Assembly (NCBI GenBank): GCA_947311845.1 | Contig: CAMZMU010000034.1 | Location: forward strand, 83,444,079-83,508,078 | DNA length: 64,000 bases | Direction of reading: 5' to 3' | Source: Poa pratensis | Taxonomy: Eukaryota; Streptophyta; Magnoliopsida; Poales; Poaceae | Shown: piece by piece, positions 12,165 to 25,500 of the stretch | Numbering within the stretch: the first letter of the stretch is position 1 | How the letters are laid out: each line of letters begins with the position of its first letter | Notes under the pieces: generated by a model | Databases searched by the model: none | What the model was told of the DNA's origin: nothing | Seen by the model: only the letters and a program-made list of their open reading frames with translations | Made by a program: the position numbers and the translations under genes

Positions 12165-12680
12165 TAAAGCTCGATGTTCGTTAAGCTTATTGAACACTCG
12201 GCAGCTCGACTCGTTTGAACTCGACTCGTTTTGTTAATGAACCGAGCTGAGTTGGAATTTTAGCTCGCTAACACTAACGAGTTAAACAAACAAACTAACG
12301 AGTTTCACGAGCAACTCGTTAAGCTCGTTAATTTGGATCTCATCTTTCTTTTAGGGGTAGATCCCATCTAACTAGGATCCTGACTGGTGACGGCCCAACA
12401 CTATTCAGCAAGTCCATATAACAGCCGAGATTTACGGTCTACCCATGTAGGCAACATCGAATCTCATTTACTCCTTGTCAATCGTCAATGACCTAGTCAT
12501 CTCTAAATTCAGATTCATTTTCTTAACGAGCTGCTCGCGAGCGCTCGCGAACACTTAACGAACCGAGCCAAACTTTATATTTAGCTCGTTATCCTTAACG
12601 AGCTTAACGATTCGAGCCTTAACGATCACGAGTCTTAACGAGCTGAGCCTTAACGAGCCGAGCAGCTCATTAGTCAGCCC
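12165..12680. repeat. TAACGAG/CTCGTTA-rich degenerate repeat region
   Basis: Dense, irregular copies of TAACGAG and its complement CTCGTTA occur in both orientations, mixed with GAGCCGAGC-like pieces. They are concentrated at about 12180-12330 and 12520-12670, with an unrelated stretch between. Similar motifs occur in plant transposon ends, but no clean terminal repeats or TSD could be defined. Confidence 0.5.
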
Positions 12681-12839
12681 TACCTATGAGACCAATCCCT
12701 AATCTAGCCGTTTACGCATTTGCCCTCTACACGTTAGCAAATCCACAACACATCAGGGACAGATCTAGAAAGCCGCCCACTCATTCAAAATGTAAAGTTT
12801 TAAATAGTCCAGATCGGCCAGTTCGAACGGACCAGGCCT

Positions 12840-13155
12840 GCAAACGGAGCTTGGCTCTGATGGTTGGGTTCCCTGTGGTGGAACCAGCCCACCCAGGTTC
12901 AAGTCCTAGACTTGGCATGGGCGTTTGCATTTACCTGGATTTATTCCAGGATTATCCGGCGCTATTCTTTCAGTGGTAGGTGACGTGCCCGTCAACAGCG
13001 AGGCGCCTGTGGTGACTTCGTCAACCTCAAGATCTGCCGGCTCAGTCCTTCAGAGGTGCTCATAGGGGTAGGGTGTGCGTGCGTGCGTTCATAGGGGTGA
13101 GTGTATGTGCGTATTTGTGAGCGTCTGTGTTGTACTGTGTTCTCAAAAAAAAAAA
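12840..13155 (+). mobile_element. Au-type SINE
   Basis: A tRNA-derived head (GTTCAAGTCC box B-like stretch near 12897) is followed by the characteristic body with GCGAGGCGCC, GGCTCAGTCC and CATAGGGGTAGGGTGTGCG, ending in TGTTCTC plus an A run. It is flanked by a perfect 14-bp duplication (AACGGACCAGGCCT at 12826-12839 and 13156-13169). It closely matches the element at 53816-54120. Au SINEs are widespread in grasses and move using LINE enzymes. Confidence 0.85.
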
Positions 13156-13169
13156 AACGGACCAGGCCT

Positions 13170-13580
13170 CCCGGTGGGCCCGCGACAATCTCTGCACGCA
13201 GGCCCCACAGCCTTGAACGCTCCGCGAAAATGACGCCTCCGCCCCTGTCCAGTTCAAATTCCGGTGCCACGTCCGCGAGGCGTATTTGCAGCGGCAACCT
13301 GGCGGAACTCGGAAATTCCACTTCCATAACCTTTTCGGCCGCTAGTAGAGAGAGGGCGCACGAGAGGATCGAAGAAGCGCCAAGCCAAAGCAAAAAATTT
13401 CGCCATGAGCCCACGAGTCCACCGAGCGGCGCAGCTCTAGACGGGGCTCCGATAAGGCGCACGCGCTCGGCGCCCGAACCACCACGCGCGCCTCGTGCTC
13501 GCCGCCGCCGCCGGCTCCCGCGGAGGCGCTAGGGCTGCTGCTGGGAGGGGCGGCCGGGGAGGCGCTAGGGTTTCGGCGGG
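13170..13580 (+). promoter_or_regulatory. GC-rich promoter and 5' UTR region of the myosin gene
   Basis: The sequence is strongly GC- and CpG-rich immediately before the myosin start. It has CCGCC runs near 13500 and no convincing TATA box. The transcription start cannot be fixed by eye. The Au-type SINE ends directly upstream. Confidence 0.4.
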
Positions 13581-16500
13581 ATGAGCTACCGGAAGGGGTC
13601 CAAGGTCTGGGTGGAGGAGAAGGGGGAGGGGTGGCTGGAGGCGGAGGTGGTCGACGCCAGGGACCGCGCCGTCGTCGTGCTCACCAGCCACCGGAAGAAG
13701 GTGCCTGCCGTCAATCTCAATCCCTTCCCCTCATCTCACCCCCTCCCTGTCGCTGTCGCGCCCATTCATTTCCGTGCGGTTAAAGTTTACGCTGTGCCTG
13801 CCGTTTGATGTTTTCGTGGATGCGAATGGGCACGGGCCATCTGGGCTTGGTTTGCTCCTGCTAGATTTGAGTTTCGGGACACCTGTTTGGTGTTCAGGGT
13901 GCTGGTTCGATCAAATTCGAGCCTGTTCAAACTTTTAACCTACTTTTTTTGTTCAAATTTGAAATGGTCTCGAGCTGTTTTTGCGTAAATTGCGCCTGCC
14001 TGTGAGGAGAAGTCAACTTGAATCGGCGGAAGTGGCCCCAGAACCTATGGGTATTTAATTTGAATCCTTAGTTTTGTGGGTACGACATTGTACTGGGTTC
14101 TGAAGGTGCAGTGGTTAAATTCGAGGGGGGGGGGGGGGAATCAAATTTTTGATCGCGGGTTGCAGTACACAGATTTCACTGTATTCGTTGTGTAAACTTT
14201 GAAATTCTCAACTGTTTAGATTTGGTTTCGTTGAGTTGTTACCTGCCTGGCTTTTACTGTGGTAGAAATCGCTCCAAGCTTTAGTAAGAGTACTTTTGGA
14301 TAGTTATATTGTCTTTTCAACTCATTCGATGTGTTCTGCAAGTTAGCCTGGATTGCTTGCGCTGTTAAATTTGATTCACGAACTTAAGAAAATATCCTGA
14401 CAGTCCGGCCAAATTAACAAACCCTTCTGCAATCAGTCCAGTTTAGTTTTCTGAGCTGCATTTGAGTTATGCCTGCTTGCTTGTCTGTTCATACCTTTTG
14501 AGCTGTTTGAGACCTGCATTTGGTTTGAATCTGAGTCCTCTCTACCAGGATTTCTTGCTCAACTGGAATTCAAAAAGTAGTTGGAGATTGTCTTCTTGTC
14601 TATCAGTTTTAGCTTGCTGTATCCTGATGGAAATTTTATGTTAATTTATCCTCCCTTTTCTTCTCAGATTTCAGTTTTGCCAGAGAAATTGCTGCCCAGG
14701 GACACAGATGAAGATCTTGGTGGGGGGCACGTCGACGACATGACCAAACTGACCTATCTTAATGAACCAGGTGTTCTGTACAATCTGAAGCGGAGATATG
14801 CATTGAATGAGATATATGTAAGTAGTTCACCAACAATGTTTTTGTTTGACGGAAAGACTTGTAACATGAACCTGGCTCCTGCTAGTTCATTGAAATTAAA
14901 ACTGAAATATATGCAGAGTATTAAAAATATAACCTATAGAAAAACATCTCATCAGTTTTGAACATGAAATTTAAAGGTCATCTTAAGGGCGTATTAGGTG
15001 CAAAGAAATTCATTTAGTTTAGTCTTTTAATGTTGAAACCTGTACCGTGTTTAGATTGCTATGTAATTCTATATGGAATATGTAAAAAATAAAATCATTG
15101 ATGCAATGTGTAAAGTTACGATGAATAAATTGGGATGAATTCCTGATTCTCTGATTTGTGGGGTTTAATCATTAACTATACGCTCTTTTTTATTTCTTAT
15201 CACAACTTAGCAAATATGTGCACTTCTGTTATTCTGTTTCAGTTATGCGAGTCTTTGTATGACTTCTTTTTCACTTGTCTTTATTGAGATAGACATACAC
15301 TGGAAGCATCTTGATTGCTGTTAATCCTTTCACGAGGCTGCCTCACTTGTACAGTGAGTACATGATGGAGCAATATAAGGGTGTCAGATTAGGGGAATTG
15401 AGTCCGCATGTTTTTGCGGTTGCTGACGCATCATACAGGTGGGTGCTACATTCTGATTCAGTTGTTACACTCTGTTACTACATATATATGCTATTTGTTT
15501 GTTGACATTTATTAAGGTAATGTAGGGCTATGGTGAATGATTCCCGGAGCCAATCGATCTTAGTTAGTGGTGAAAGTGGTGCTGGCAAGACTGAAACAAC
15601 AAAGCTTATCATGCGGTATCTTACGTATGTTGGTGGCAGAGCTGTTCTTGATGATCGATCAGTTGAGCAACAGGTTCTCGAAGTAAGTCTTACCAGTTAT
15701 CACACATGTTTTCCAATTTTAGGAAACTAATGTTCTTTCTATTTTTGGTTTTTGTGAAATATTTGATTTTTCAGTGTTAATGTTGAAGGAGTCAATCTTT
15801 TTTTTCATTTGTTTCCCTCTAGTCGAACCCTCTTCTGGAGGCATTTGGGAATGCCAAAACAGTTAGAAATGACAACTCGAGGTGAGTTTCCACTCCTACA
15901 GTGCTTAACATTGGGTCGGTTGTCTGTGCAAATGATTCAGATGTGTTCTTCACTTGGAAAATATCAGATAACTGCCAAATCGCAATAAATTCTAGAACAT
16001 CTCATGTCTTTAGCACTTCGTGGAACTCAACCTTTTCGATGTTTCTTTATTTAATCTGAACTTATGATTCTTTCTTGGTTGCAGCCGGTTTGGAAAATTT
16101 GTTGAGATACAATTTGATAAAACTGGTAGAATATCGGGAGCTGCAATTAGGACCTATCTCCTGGAAAGATCCCGCGTTGTGCAAATTACTGACCCTGAAA
16201 GGAACTTTCATTGTTTTTATCAGTTATGTGCATCGGGGAAGGTATGTGTACCCAGTACCAACTATTGCTATTTGTTACCTGCTTGGCTTCTTGTACATTA
16301 TATGAGTCCCACTGCTCTGTAGCATGTTTTTGAAAATTCCCATGAAGTTAGTAAAGCCCAGATTTTTTACTGAAAGGTCAAGCCCACAGTAATTACTGAA
16401 GGACGTGGACTCCTATAGTCATACTCCATTGCAAATTTCATCTCTACATTTCTTCGTTTCGCTGTTTAATGATTTAATTAGTATTTACTTACGATACCAT

Positions 16501-19500
16501 GCACTTCTATTACAATGCTGTTGGACTTGCAACCATTTGGTATTTCATTCAGTACAACATTGCCGAGATATGCGTAAACTAGCCAAATTTACAGTGACCG
16601 AAGGTTTTGGATGTTTGGTGGATTGAGAAGTATTGAAGTTGTATCTGTGCTATCGTGATTTTTATCTATTAGTTTGAAACATGTTCCTTTGCTGAAGAGA
16701 AGGATCCGCTCTAGAGATATGTGAAATTTTAATAGTCATCTTTCCGGTATAAGTGTCATATTATACTTTGACATGATCTCGATGTAGAATTGTGGCACTT
16801 GATAGATATGGCCAATGACATACTGGCTAATGCCACTTTCATGTGACTTATGACATTCTTTCCTAGTATATTGGTGGTTAATTTTCAGTAAGTTTCATTG
16901 CGGGCATTCCAGGACAGATTCCTATATAAAAAATGGAAAGGCATTGCATTCTAGAGTTCATGTATGTTAATTCTTAAATATCGTGTAGTCAATCATTGTG
17001 CGTGTTGGTGCCGTGAAGCAACAAAGGTTAATTTTGATTTTGCGTTGTTTCTGAAGGATGCAGAGTTATACAAGCTTGGGCACGCAAGCACTTTCCATTA
17101 CTTGAATCAAAGCAACACATATGAATTGGAAGGGACAAATAATGAAGATGAGTACTGGAAGACGAAAAGGGCAATGGATATTGTCGGAATCAGCAGAAGT
17201 GATCAGGTTTCTAACATGATGTGTACAAACATAGATGTTATCTGGAAATAACATACTAACACAAAGCTTACTGTACAGTACTTGTGCGTAGTTTTGCATT
17301 TCTTGATGTAAAAAATGAACGTGTACGCTGTACTTTATACAGGATGCTATATTTCGGACATTGGCAGCCATTCTCCATCTTGGCAATATTGAGTTTTCTC
17401 CAGGAGAGGAAACGGATTCGTCGGAAATTAAAGATTCAACATCAAATTTTCACCTCCAAATGACAGCTACACTATTGATGTATGAATTTCTTTTTATGTA
17501 CATATGCGTTCTCATCTGTCTGTACTAGTCATGACTGCAGTCAACTGTGTCGAGTCCTAAGTTCTTTACTGTTTAATTTAAATGACCTGTCCGTTGAGGT
17601 TATGGATGTAGAGGAATTGGGCCTTAGTTTTTTCAAACGAGCAGAGGATACATTTTCTGCCCTATGTTGGCGAATATCCAAATATGTGAATGGAAAATTG
17701 GAAATAGCTACAATTATAATTAAAATTCTTATTTCTACGTTCACCATGCATGCTGTATGTATATTTAATTGAAACTCATTGTATGTGCTTGTATGTAAGT
17801 ATTATTTCTCTGGTGCTGTGCATAACATAAATTCCTTGGTGAAGACGGAATCTACCATCAGCGAAGTTTACAGTATTAAACTAGCTCCACTTGTTGTTTT
17901 AGCACTCACACTAGTTCTGTAGAAGGTTGAATGAACCACAGTTTAATGAGTTTTCTGTTACGCATAATATTATTCGTTACCATGAATCTTCATGCATGCA
18001 CAAATATTTCTCATATTCTCTTCCATGTAGTGTTCTGTTTCTTGCGTAATATTATGCGCCACCATGAATCTTATGCTTTATAGTATATACCAGTATTTAT
18101 GTCATATTCTGGAAGCGAAAGAAGTAATTTCTGTAACTTTCTTAATAAAAATTACTGTTGCTATTTGAATTAGGTGTGATCCAGATCTATTGGTCTCAGC
18201 TTTATGTAGCCGGTCTATACACACCAATGAAGGAATAATTGTAAAAGCTTTAGATTGTGCTGCAGCGGCGGCTAATCGTGATACCCTAGCAAAGACTGTA
18301 TATGCAAGATTATTTGACTGGTATTTTCTCTCTCATTGTTCTATAAATTTCGTATGCTTGCATAATGCTCGCATATGATAATATATTTTAATATTTCCAG
18401 GCTCGTTGAGAATATTAACAAGTCAATTGGTCAAGATGTCGATTCTAAAGCACAAATTGGTGTTTTGGATATCTACGGCTTCGAAAGCTTCAAACACAAC
18501 AGGTCTCTCTCTCACTCAGCTGATATGGACTTTAAATCATATATAGTAGTTTTTTAATGTTCAATAACAAAGTATATTTTAATTCTTTTGCTGTAATTTG
18601 TTATTTGCAGTTAAGGGCACTATCAACTGTGTATTTTTTAGCATTTGTTAACATTTTTCCATTTTCTTTTGTATTTAATATCGTATTTATTGTCAGTTAT
18701 CATCTGATTGCTGATCTTTTCCTAGAGGTATTAGTTTCGTTTTGAATCACTCCGCCTTTCTCGCTCTACTTGGCGATTCTATGCTTTTCACATACTATAA
18801 CTACCTATTGTGGAAGATGTTGGTGAAGTGTGCAGTAATTAGCCACCATTTATCGCATTAAAAAATTGATTTTGTCCTGCTGTCATTTCTTAATGGTATT
18901 CCTTCTCTATTTATGTCTGCAGCTTTGAGCAGTTTTGCATTAACTTCGCCAATGAAAAGCTTCAGCAACACTTCAATGAGGTATGTTGTACCGTCAGAGC
19001 GACGTCTCTTTAATGGATGACAAGTTGATAACATACCTTGCTGTTGCATGCTTAATCCATTTGTTTTTGTTGACATTAAATGTTACAAATGTGTTTCCGC
19101 AGCACGTATTCAAGATGGAGCAGGAGGAGTACAAAAGCGAGAAAATTAATTGGAGCTACATCGAATTTATTGACAATCAAGACATGTTGGATTTGATCGA
19201 AAAGGTTGTTTCGCCGCGTTACTTCTACGCTTTATATTTTGATTAAGTGTGGTAAATACATAAGATTTCATACTTTGTTGAACTTTGTTACCATTTATCT
19301 CAGTTTGGGTGGTTAGATCATTACCTTGCTTTTAGTAGTCTGCACTTGGATAGAATGACCCCTTTACACGTTATGAAGGCAAGTATTGACTATTGAGACG
19401 GTGTTATGTTTGCCATTTGTGACACCAATGCTTGGATCTTTTGCTCTTACGCCTTGAGCATCAGACCATCAGTGCATGGTTGAGAACTAAGCATTGCTCG

Positions 19501-22500
19501 GTTGGATAGCAGTGCTAGTGCGCATGCTGCCAACCCTTGTTCGAATCCTAGCTTCGCAGGGCGCCTCAGGTTGTCCTCTTTCTATACAAAGAAAGCAAAG
19601 CCTAGTCCCTTGTTGGTCTCACTTTTTTAGTTAAAGTGTTGATCGTTGCTGATTGCAAGCGTTGACCTGACATCATACATTCTTGTCACCATCTAATTAT
19701 GTTGAAATCACTAATGGTGCCATCACTTCCATGGTTTTAGGTTTGTGGTGAAGGGGATAATCATCTATCAATCATGTAACACCTGTTGTGCACAGCATGT
19801 GTTCCATACTCCCAATATTTTGGTGTGTTTATTTTTGGTCTGGCCAATCTCTTGCTTATGTTACCTTTAAGATACACAACTATCATAACTTAGGTCTTGC
19901 TCATGGAATAATAGTATCATTGTTTGTGTGGTCAATGCCCCGTATGGATGCCAATGCTAAGCTGACTTATGTGTGTGTTACTGGCACACCGCTGTTTTCT
20001 AAAAGATGGTTAAATATACTTATTCCGCAAGCTGTTAATATCTGCAACATTATAACTGACCGGTGCATGTTGTAAGTACAAAGTTTATTAATGTGTAACA
20101 TATAAACAGTATGTGCGTTTTGGTCTGGAGTTGTGCGCTATGGTAGATGTTGATTTGTTGCACCATCTGGGCTTCAATATTTGGCATGGATTAAAATACT
20201 GTTTTGCTATCTTTCTGCCCATTATTTGCTCCAGATAACATGTTGCGTTGCCGCTCATCTGAGACTAATTCTATTATATATTCTCCAACCAGAAACCTAT
20301 TGGAATGATCGCACTGCTGGATGAGGCTTGGTAATTACTTGCTTTATTTTTCCTAGAAAATGGCAGTTCTATACTCATACAAGCAAATTCCTATTCTGAG
20401 TTGCAACCTTTGTGAATTTTGCAGCATGTTTCCAAAATCTACTCATGTATCCTTTGCAACGAAGATGTTCAAAAACTTATCTTCCCATCCTAGGCTTGAG
20501 AAGACCAAGTTCTCGGAAACAGATTTTACCATCTCTCACTATGCTGGGAAGGTAAACTAGCAGCTAGGTTATTTAACTATTTTTCATGTATTGACTTTGA
20601 TAGATCCACCTTTTGTAGGTGACGTATCAAACAGATTCTTTTCTGGAGAAGAACCGGGATTATATTGTTGCAGAGCACTGCAATCTTTTATCATCTTCAA
20701 AATGTTCACTTGTTTCTGGACTTTTTCACTTCTTTGCCGGAAGAGTCATTAAGATCGTCATACAAATTCTCATCAGTTGCTTCCCGTTTTAAGGTAATAC
20801 GAATGTTCAGTTGATTTTCTTTTTACTTCTGGTCTTTGAAATATGCTTATCTACATTTTTCTCATCTCGTTGCCATGCCTTGTCAGTATATGTGCGCCAG
20901 AAAGCTACGAGACTACAATATTTTGGCTCATCTGACCTGTATTTTATATCTATTGTTTTATAGCAACAACTTCAAGCCCTCATGGAAACACTGAGCTCAA
21001 CAGAACCTCACTATGTACGCTGTGTGAAGCCTAACTCTGTTAATCGACCTCAGCTTTTGAAAATCAAAGTGTCTTGCACCAACTACGTTGTGGAGTAAGA
21101 ACTTCCACCTCAAGCATAAAATAGTGTATTTCTTTCTCATCGTTTTTGTCATCAGCAGTTCAACACATCTTCCCATATAAGAATGTCATTGCTATTAGTA
21201 ACTTGATCTAATGCTGATTGCTTCTGCTTTAAATCATATTTTTTCTGCAATAATGAATCAGCTCGTGCCAAATAATTTGATAGTGCTATGCCAACTTTTG
21301 CCAATCCATTGGTTGGTCTGGCGAAGCTTACTGGTCTTATATCATACCTGCATGTGACTTGAGGAGGCCTACAGTCTCGAAGAAGTTAGTGTTGCATAAG
21401 TGAACTCAAACCACATTCATAAGATTACTTAAAAATCGACTATTATTTACCTTCAATGCTTATGCTTATAATGCCTTTCAAGCTATAGATCACGAAAACT
21501 TACTTAGATGATGACCTTCTGCTTCCATATGTTGATACATGCATGATTTACTGGTGATATTTTCTTTAAGATTGTAATTTGGTTGTGGCGCAGGGTGTAT
21601 TAGAGGCTGTTCGCATTAGTCTTGCTGGCTATCCTACCAGAAGGACATATGCTGAATTTGTGGATCGGTTTGGCGTCCTGGTTCCTGAGTTGATGCTGGG
21701 AAGGTACCTAATCTAAGCACTATGTTACTGGTTTTGTTCAAGTTGTTTGCTTTGCAATGTGCAATGTTGGCTGCACCATTTAATAAACAATAGAACTTCT
21801 CATTTTGTGCTAATCGGGTTGGTGATCTTGATCAGAACTACAAAACACTCAATTCATTGTGGGCATATTTTGTAAACGATGTTTGTTCAACTGTTTAGTT
21901 TGAACAGACTCTAGGCGCCTGTGTTGAATTTGATATAATTTTGATTTGATAAACAGCACTGTTGGCCATCTGTGGCTCGTAGATGGCCGTGTTCTGTATA
22001 GCAGCCTTTTCTTTTTAATTTAAATCTATAATTTGTTTAGTATACTGATTTGTACTGATAACTGGCTTGTGCGGCATTTGATGGTCCACCTTGATAAAAT
22101 ATGCCCATGTATAAGTCCTTTTTGTTTATGGAATAGTTCAGTACTGCCTTTATATAATATATGAATCAGCATGTAGCCATAGGTCTGGATTAACTTGACA
22201 CTCCATGCCCTTTCAAATAGTTGCCAATGCGATAGTGCCCACGGATTATAGTACGGAGTAGTTTATTTGAAGCCGTGTGAAAATAGCTGTGAGTTTATCT
22301 GGGATATTTGCGAAAACAGGAGTTGATCATTGTATATCTTTCCTACTTCAAAAGATTTGAGTTGGTGGTCGCCGTTCACTTCTTTTCCAACCACGATCAT
22401 AGAAGCGAGCGACCCTCTCTGGAGTCCTCCTACTTCCTGCACCACCCTAGCCCAATCATCTTGTCCTGCCACCTTGCATCGTCAATTCCACTCCTTGCAT

Positions 22501-25500
22501 CTCCTGTCTCTACCAGCCTGGTTTTCAAAATTCAAATCCAACAATGGCTACCTCCATTCGTGCAAAAATTCATTGAATTTTGAGCGGGAACCTTGATATC
22601 CTAGCCTACCAAGGTTCGTCCTGTTTATAGACCTTGGCACATTTCTCCTTGCACGTAACAGTAGCTACATGCTTACCAGAGTGAATTAGTTCAACATATA
22701 ACTTGGGTAAAAAAACGTCCCACCTTGTTTTTTTGTTCCGTAGCGTTGCACGGGTGTCTTACTAGTTATTAATAATTATGCAGTTACGATGAAAAGGCAT
22801 TAACAGAAGCAGTCCTTGAAAAAATGAAGCTCGACAATTTTCAAGTAAGCTTCTTGGCATTATTGGCATTTCCTTTTTTCATGAAATAACCGATGCACAC
22901 ATTCCTTTGACTAGTCTTCATTTTTGCTTTTCTGATTGATCATGTAATGTTTGAAAAAGTGGACTTGCAATTTTCCAACATATACACTATCATTCTGTTC
23001 CACTTTGAAGTATCATTTGATAGTTTTACACTTTCTTTTACCTGATAGCTTGGTAGAACTAAGGTGTTCCTTAGAGCCGGTCAAATCGCGATGCTAGATG
23101 TGCATCGTGCTGAGGTTTTGGACAATGCTGCACGGCTCATTCAAGGTCGTTTCAGAACATTTGTGGCCCGCAAAGAGTTCGTGAAAACAAAGGAGGCTTC
23201 TATTTCAATACAAGCATATTGTAGAGGTAAAGATGTGTCTTTAGTAATAGTTTGCTGCTACATGCTAGTTATGCTCCGTACTCTTGTGCCCGGTATGTTC
23301 TTGGGCTGCTAATTAAAAGAATCTTATCCGGTAGTTGTGTTAGCATTTTTATGAACCGTATTATCTTTTGGAATTGCTGGCTCATCCTGATTGCTAATTT
23401 TGAATGACCCCGCAGGTTGTTTTGCAAGGAAGATGTATACGATCAGAAGAGAAACAGCGGCTGCCATAATTCTTCAGAAGTATGTAAGAAGGATGTTATT
23501 ACAGCGAAATTACCAGGAAGCATGTTCAGCAGCTCTGCTTATTCAGTCCTGTATTCGAGGGTTTATTGCCCGCCGCTATTTCTCAGCCATCAGAGATCAG
23601 AGGGCTGCTTTAGTGATACAGGTTCACCTCCCCTCCTTTTCCCCATCCCCACCCATGCATCAAGAAATCACAAAACTTAAGTCAAGCCTACCATTTCAGA
23701 GATTGATAAGTTAGGTTGAAACTTGATTATCTGGGATTATTTTTCTCCATGGCAAGCAATTAGTTGAAATATTAACTTGTAAGATCCCGTGCACAGCATA
23801 AACATCCTACCTTTTTTTTACCGTGTAGCTCTAGAAAGTTACAGTATTACGAAGGTATGAGAGGTTTTATTGTATGGTTTCACTACTTGCTTAAGACTTT
23901 GTATTGTTGAATTTATGTAACATCAGTTGTTGTTGCCACATTGTAGTCCTTCTGGAGAAAACGGAAGGTTGCCATGCTTTTCCAGCATTACAAGCAAGCT
24001 ACTATAGCAATTCAGTGTGCTTGGAGACAAAAACTTGCAAGAAAGGAGCTAAGGAAACTCAGAATGGTAATTTCTGTTGCAATTCTGTAATTTATTTATG
24101 CATAATAAAATCGATTTGCATTTTTTAGCAGTGCTGAAACCGACCATGATTTGTTCGTGCGCAATTTAGGTATTTCAAAAGATTTTCTTTTCTTAAAACA
24201 CCTTCACTTCAAAAAACATGGCTGCAATTTCCTTTCTTGTTATCAACTCATGTTGGGGAGCCACCTATGAGCTCCATGACAAGCACCATCTGTGCGGTTT
24301 AGTCTAAGATCTTGGTGGTCAGGAAGAAGGGTTGTCTAAACAATTCTTTCTTCTCCACATGCCCAAGGCAGTACATGTTGAATTTTCATGTCTAAACCGG
24401 TCATCGGAAGACAGGGGTATGGCTCTGAGGAGTGGCTACGTCACCGAGGTTGGGAGGGAGAGAAAGGAGGGAGAGGCTAGCCTGTTGTGATCAACTCATT
24501 GCTTAGTGATGAATATCTGCCTGGTGTCCTTTGCATTTAGAGCCGGTCCTAACAACTATATATCTACTTAAAAGTAAAGCATCCTAATATAGTCCTGTCT
24601 CTGATTTCTTCTGCCAACATTACTGTTCATGCTTCCTGAGCTTGACAGCTTGTGTCGCCTTTGTTTGATTGGAGTGCATCGGGAGTATTCTTATGCTATG
24701 ATTGCTTATTTAGACTGCAAATGAAGCTGGTGCACTCCGGGAGGCGAAGAATAAGCTTGAGAAAAAGTTGGATGATCTTACTTTAAGACTTACTCTTGAA
24801 AGAAGAATGCGGGTATGTTTTTTCTATCTTTATTGCTTTTGGGTTATATTGTGATTCATTAATATGTGCTTCGATACAGTTGTGCTTATTCCTGCCATTT
24901 GCTCCTCGATGTGTGGATTTTCAAATGTAGGCTGCTGGTGAGGAAACAAAGTTGGTGGAAATATCAAAGCGGGATAAGATAATAGAAACTTTAAGCGCAG
25001 AATGTGCTACATAAATCATCTGCCCGAAGTGAACATGACAAGAATCAGCTTCTCCAAAGGCAATTGGATGATTCTTTGAGAGAGATATCAATGTTGCGCA
25101 GTAACAAGATTCTGAAGGCAGAAGAAGAAAAACAGAACTCTAATCTAAAGGTTTAAAGGCTTCTCTTCTCCTCTTACTATTTTATCATAAATATGTTGGC
25201 TTTCCTGTTCTTATCTTTCCTTCATAGCCCACTCATAGTTTTATGATGTCACATTTGTTTTACGTGGTGCACTTCTTGCATTGTTGTGATAAATTTCAAG
25301 TCTTCATATACTTCAGTCTTGTAGGTTTTTTAGTTTTCTTCTAGGTGTTCTTTTTCTCTCCTTTTTCACTGTTATGATGATGGCAGATCTCTACAGGATA
25401 TTAACTCATTGTTTTTCATACCATGGTTTCTTATAAAGGCTTTTTCATGGAACTACTATGTTTTTTTTGGTTTGCTATTGTAATTTCTCGTTGGATCTTA

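Noticed and set aside
19470..19630. Possible tRNA gene in the myosin intron
   Set aside because: A- and B-box-like segments are present, but no clear acceptor stem pairs and an A/T-rich tail follows, so a SINE head is more likely.
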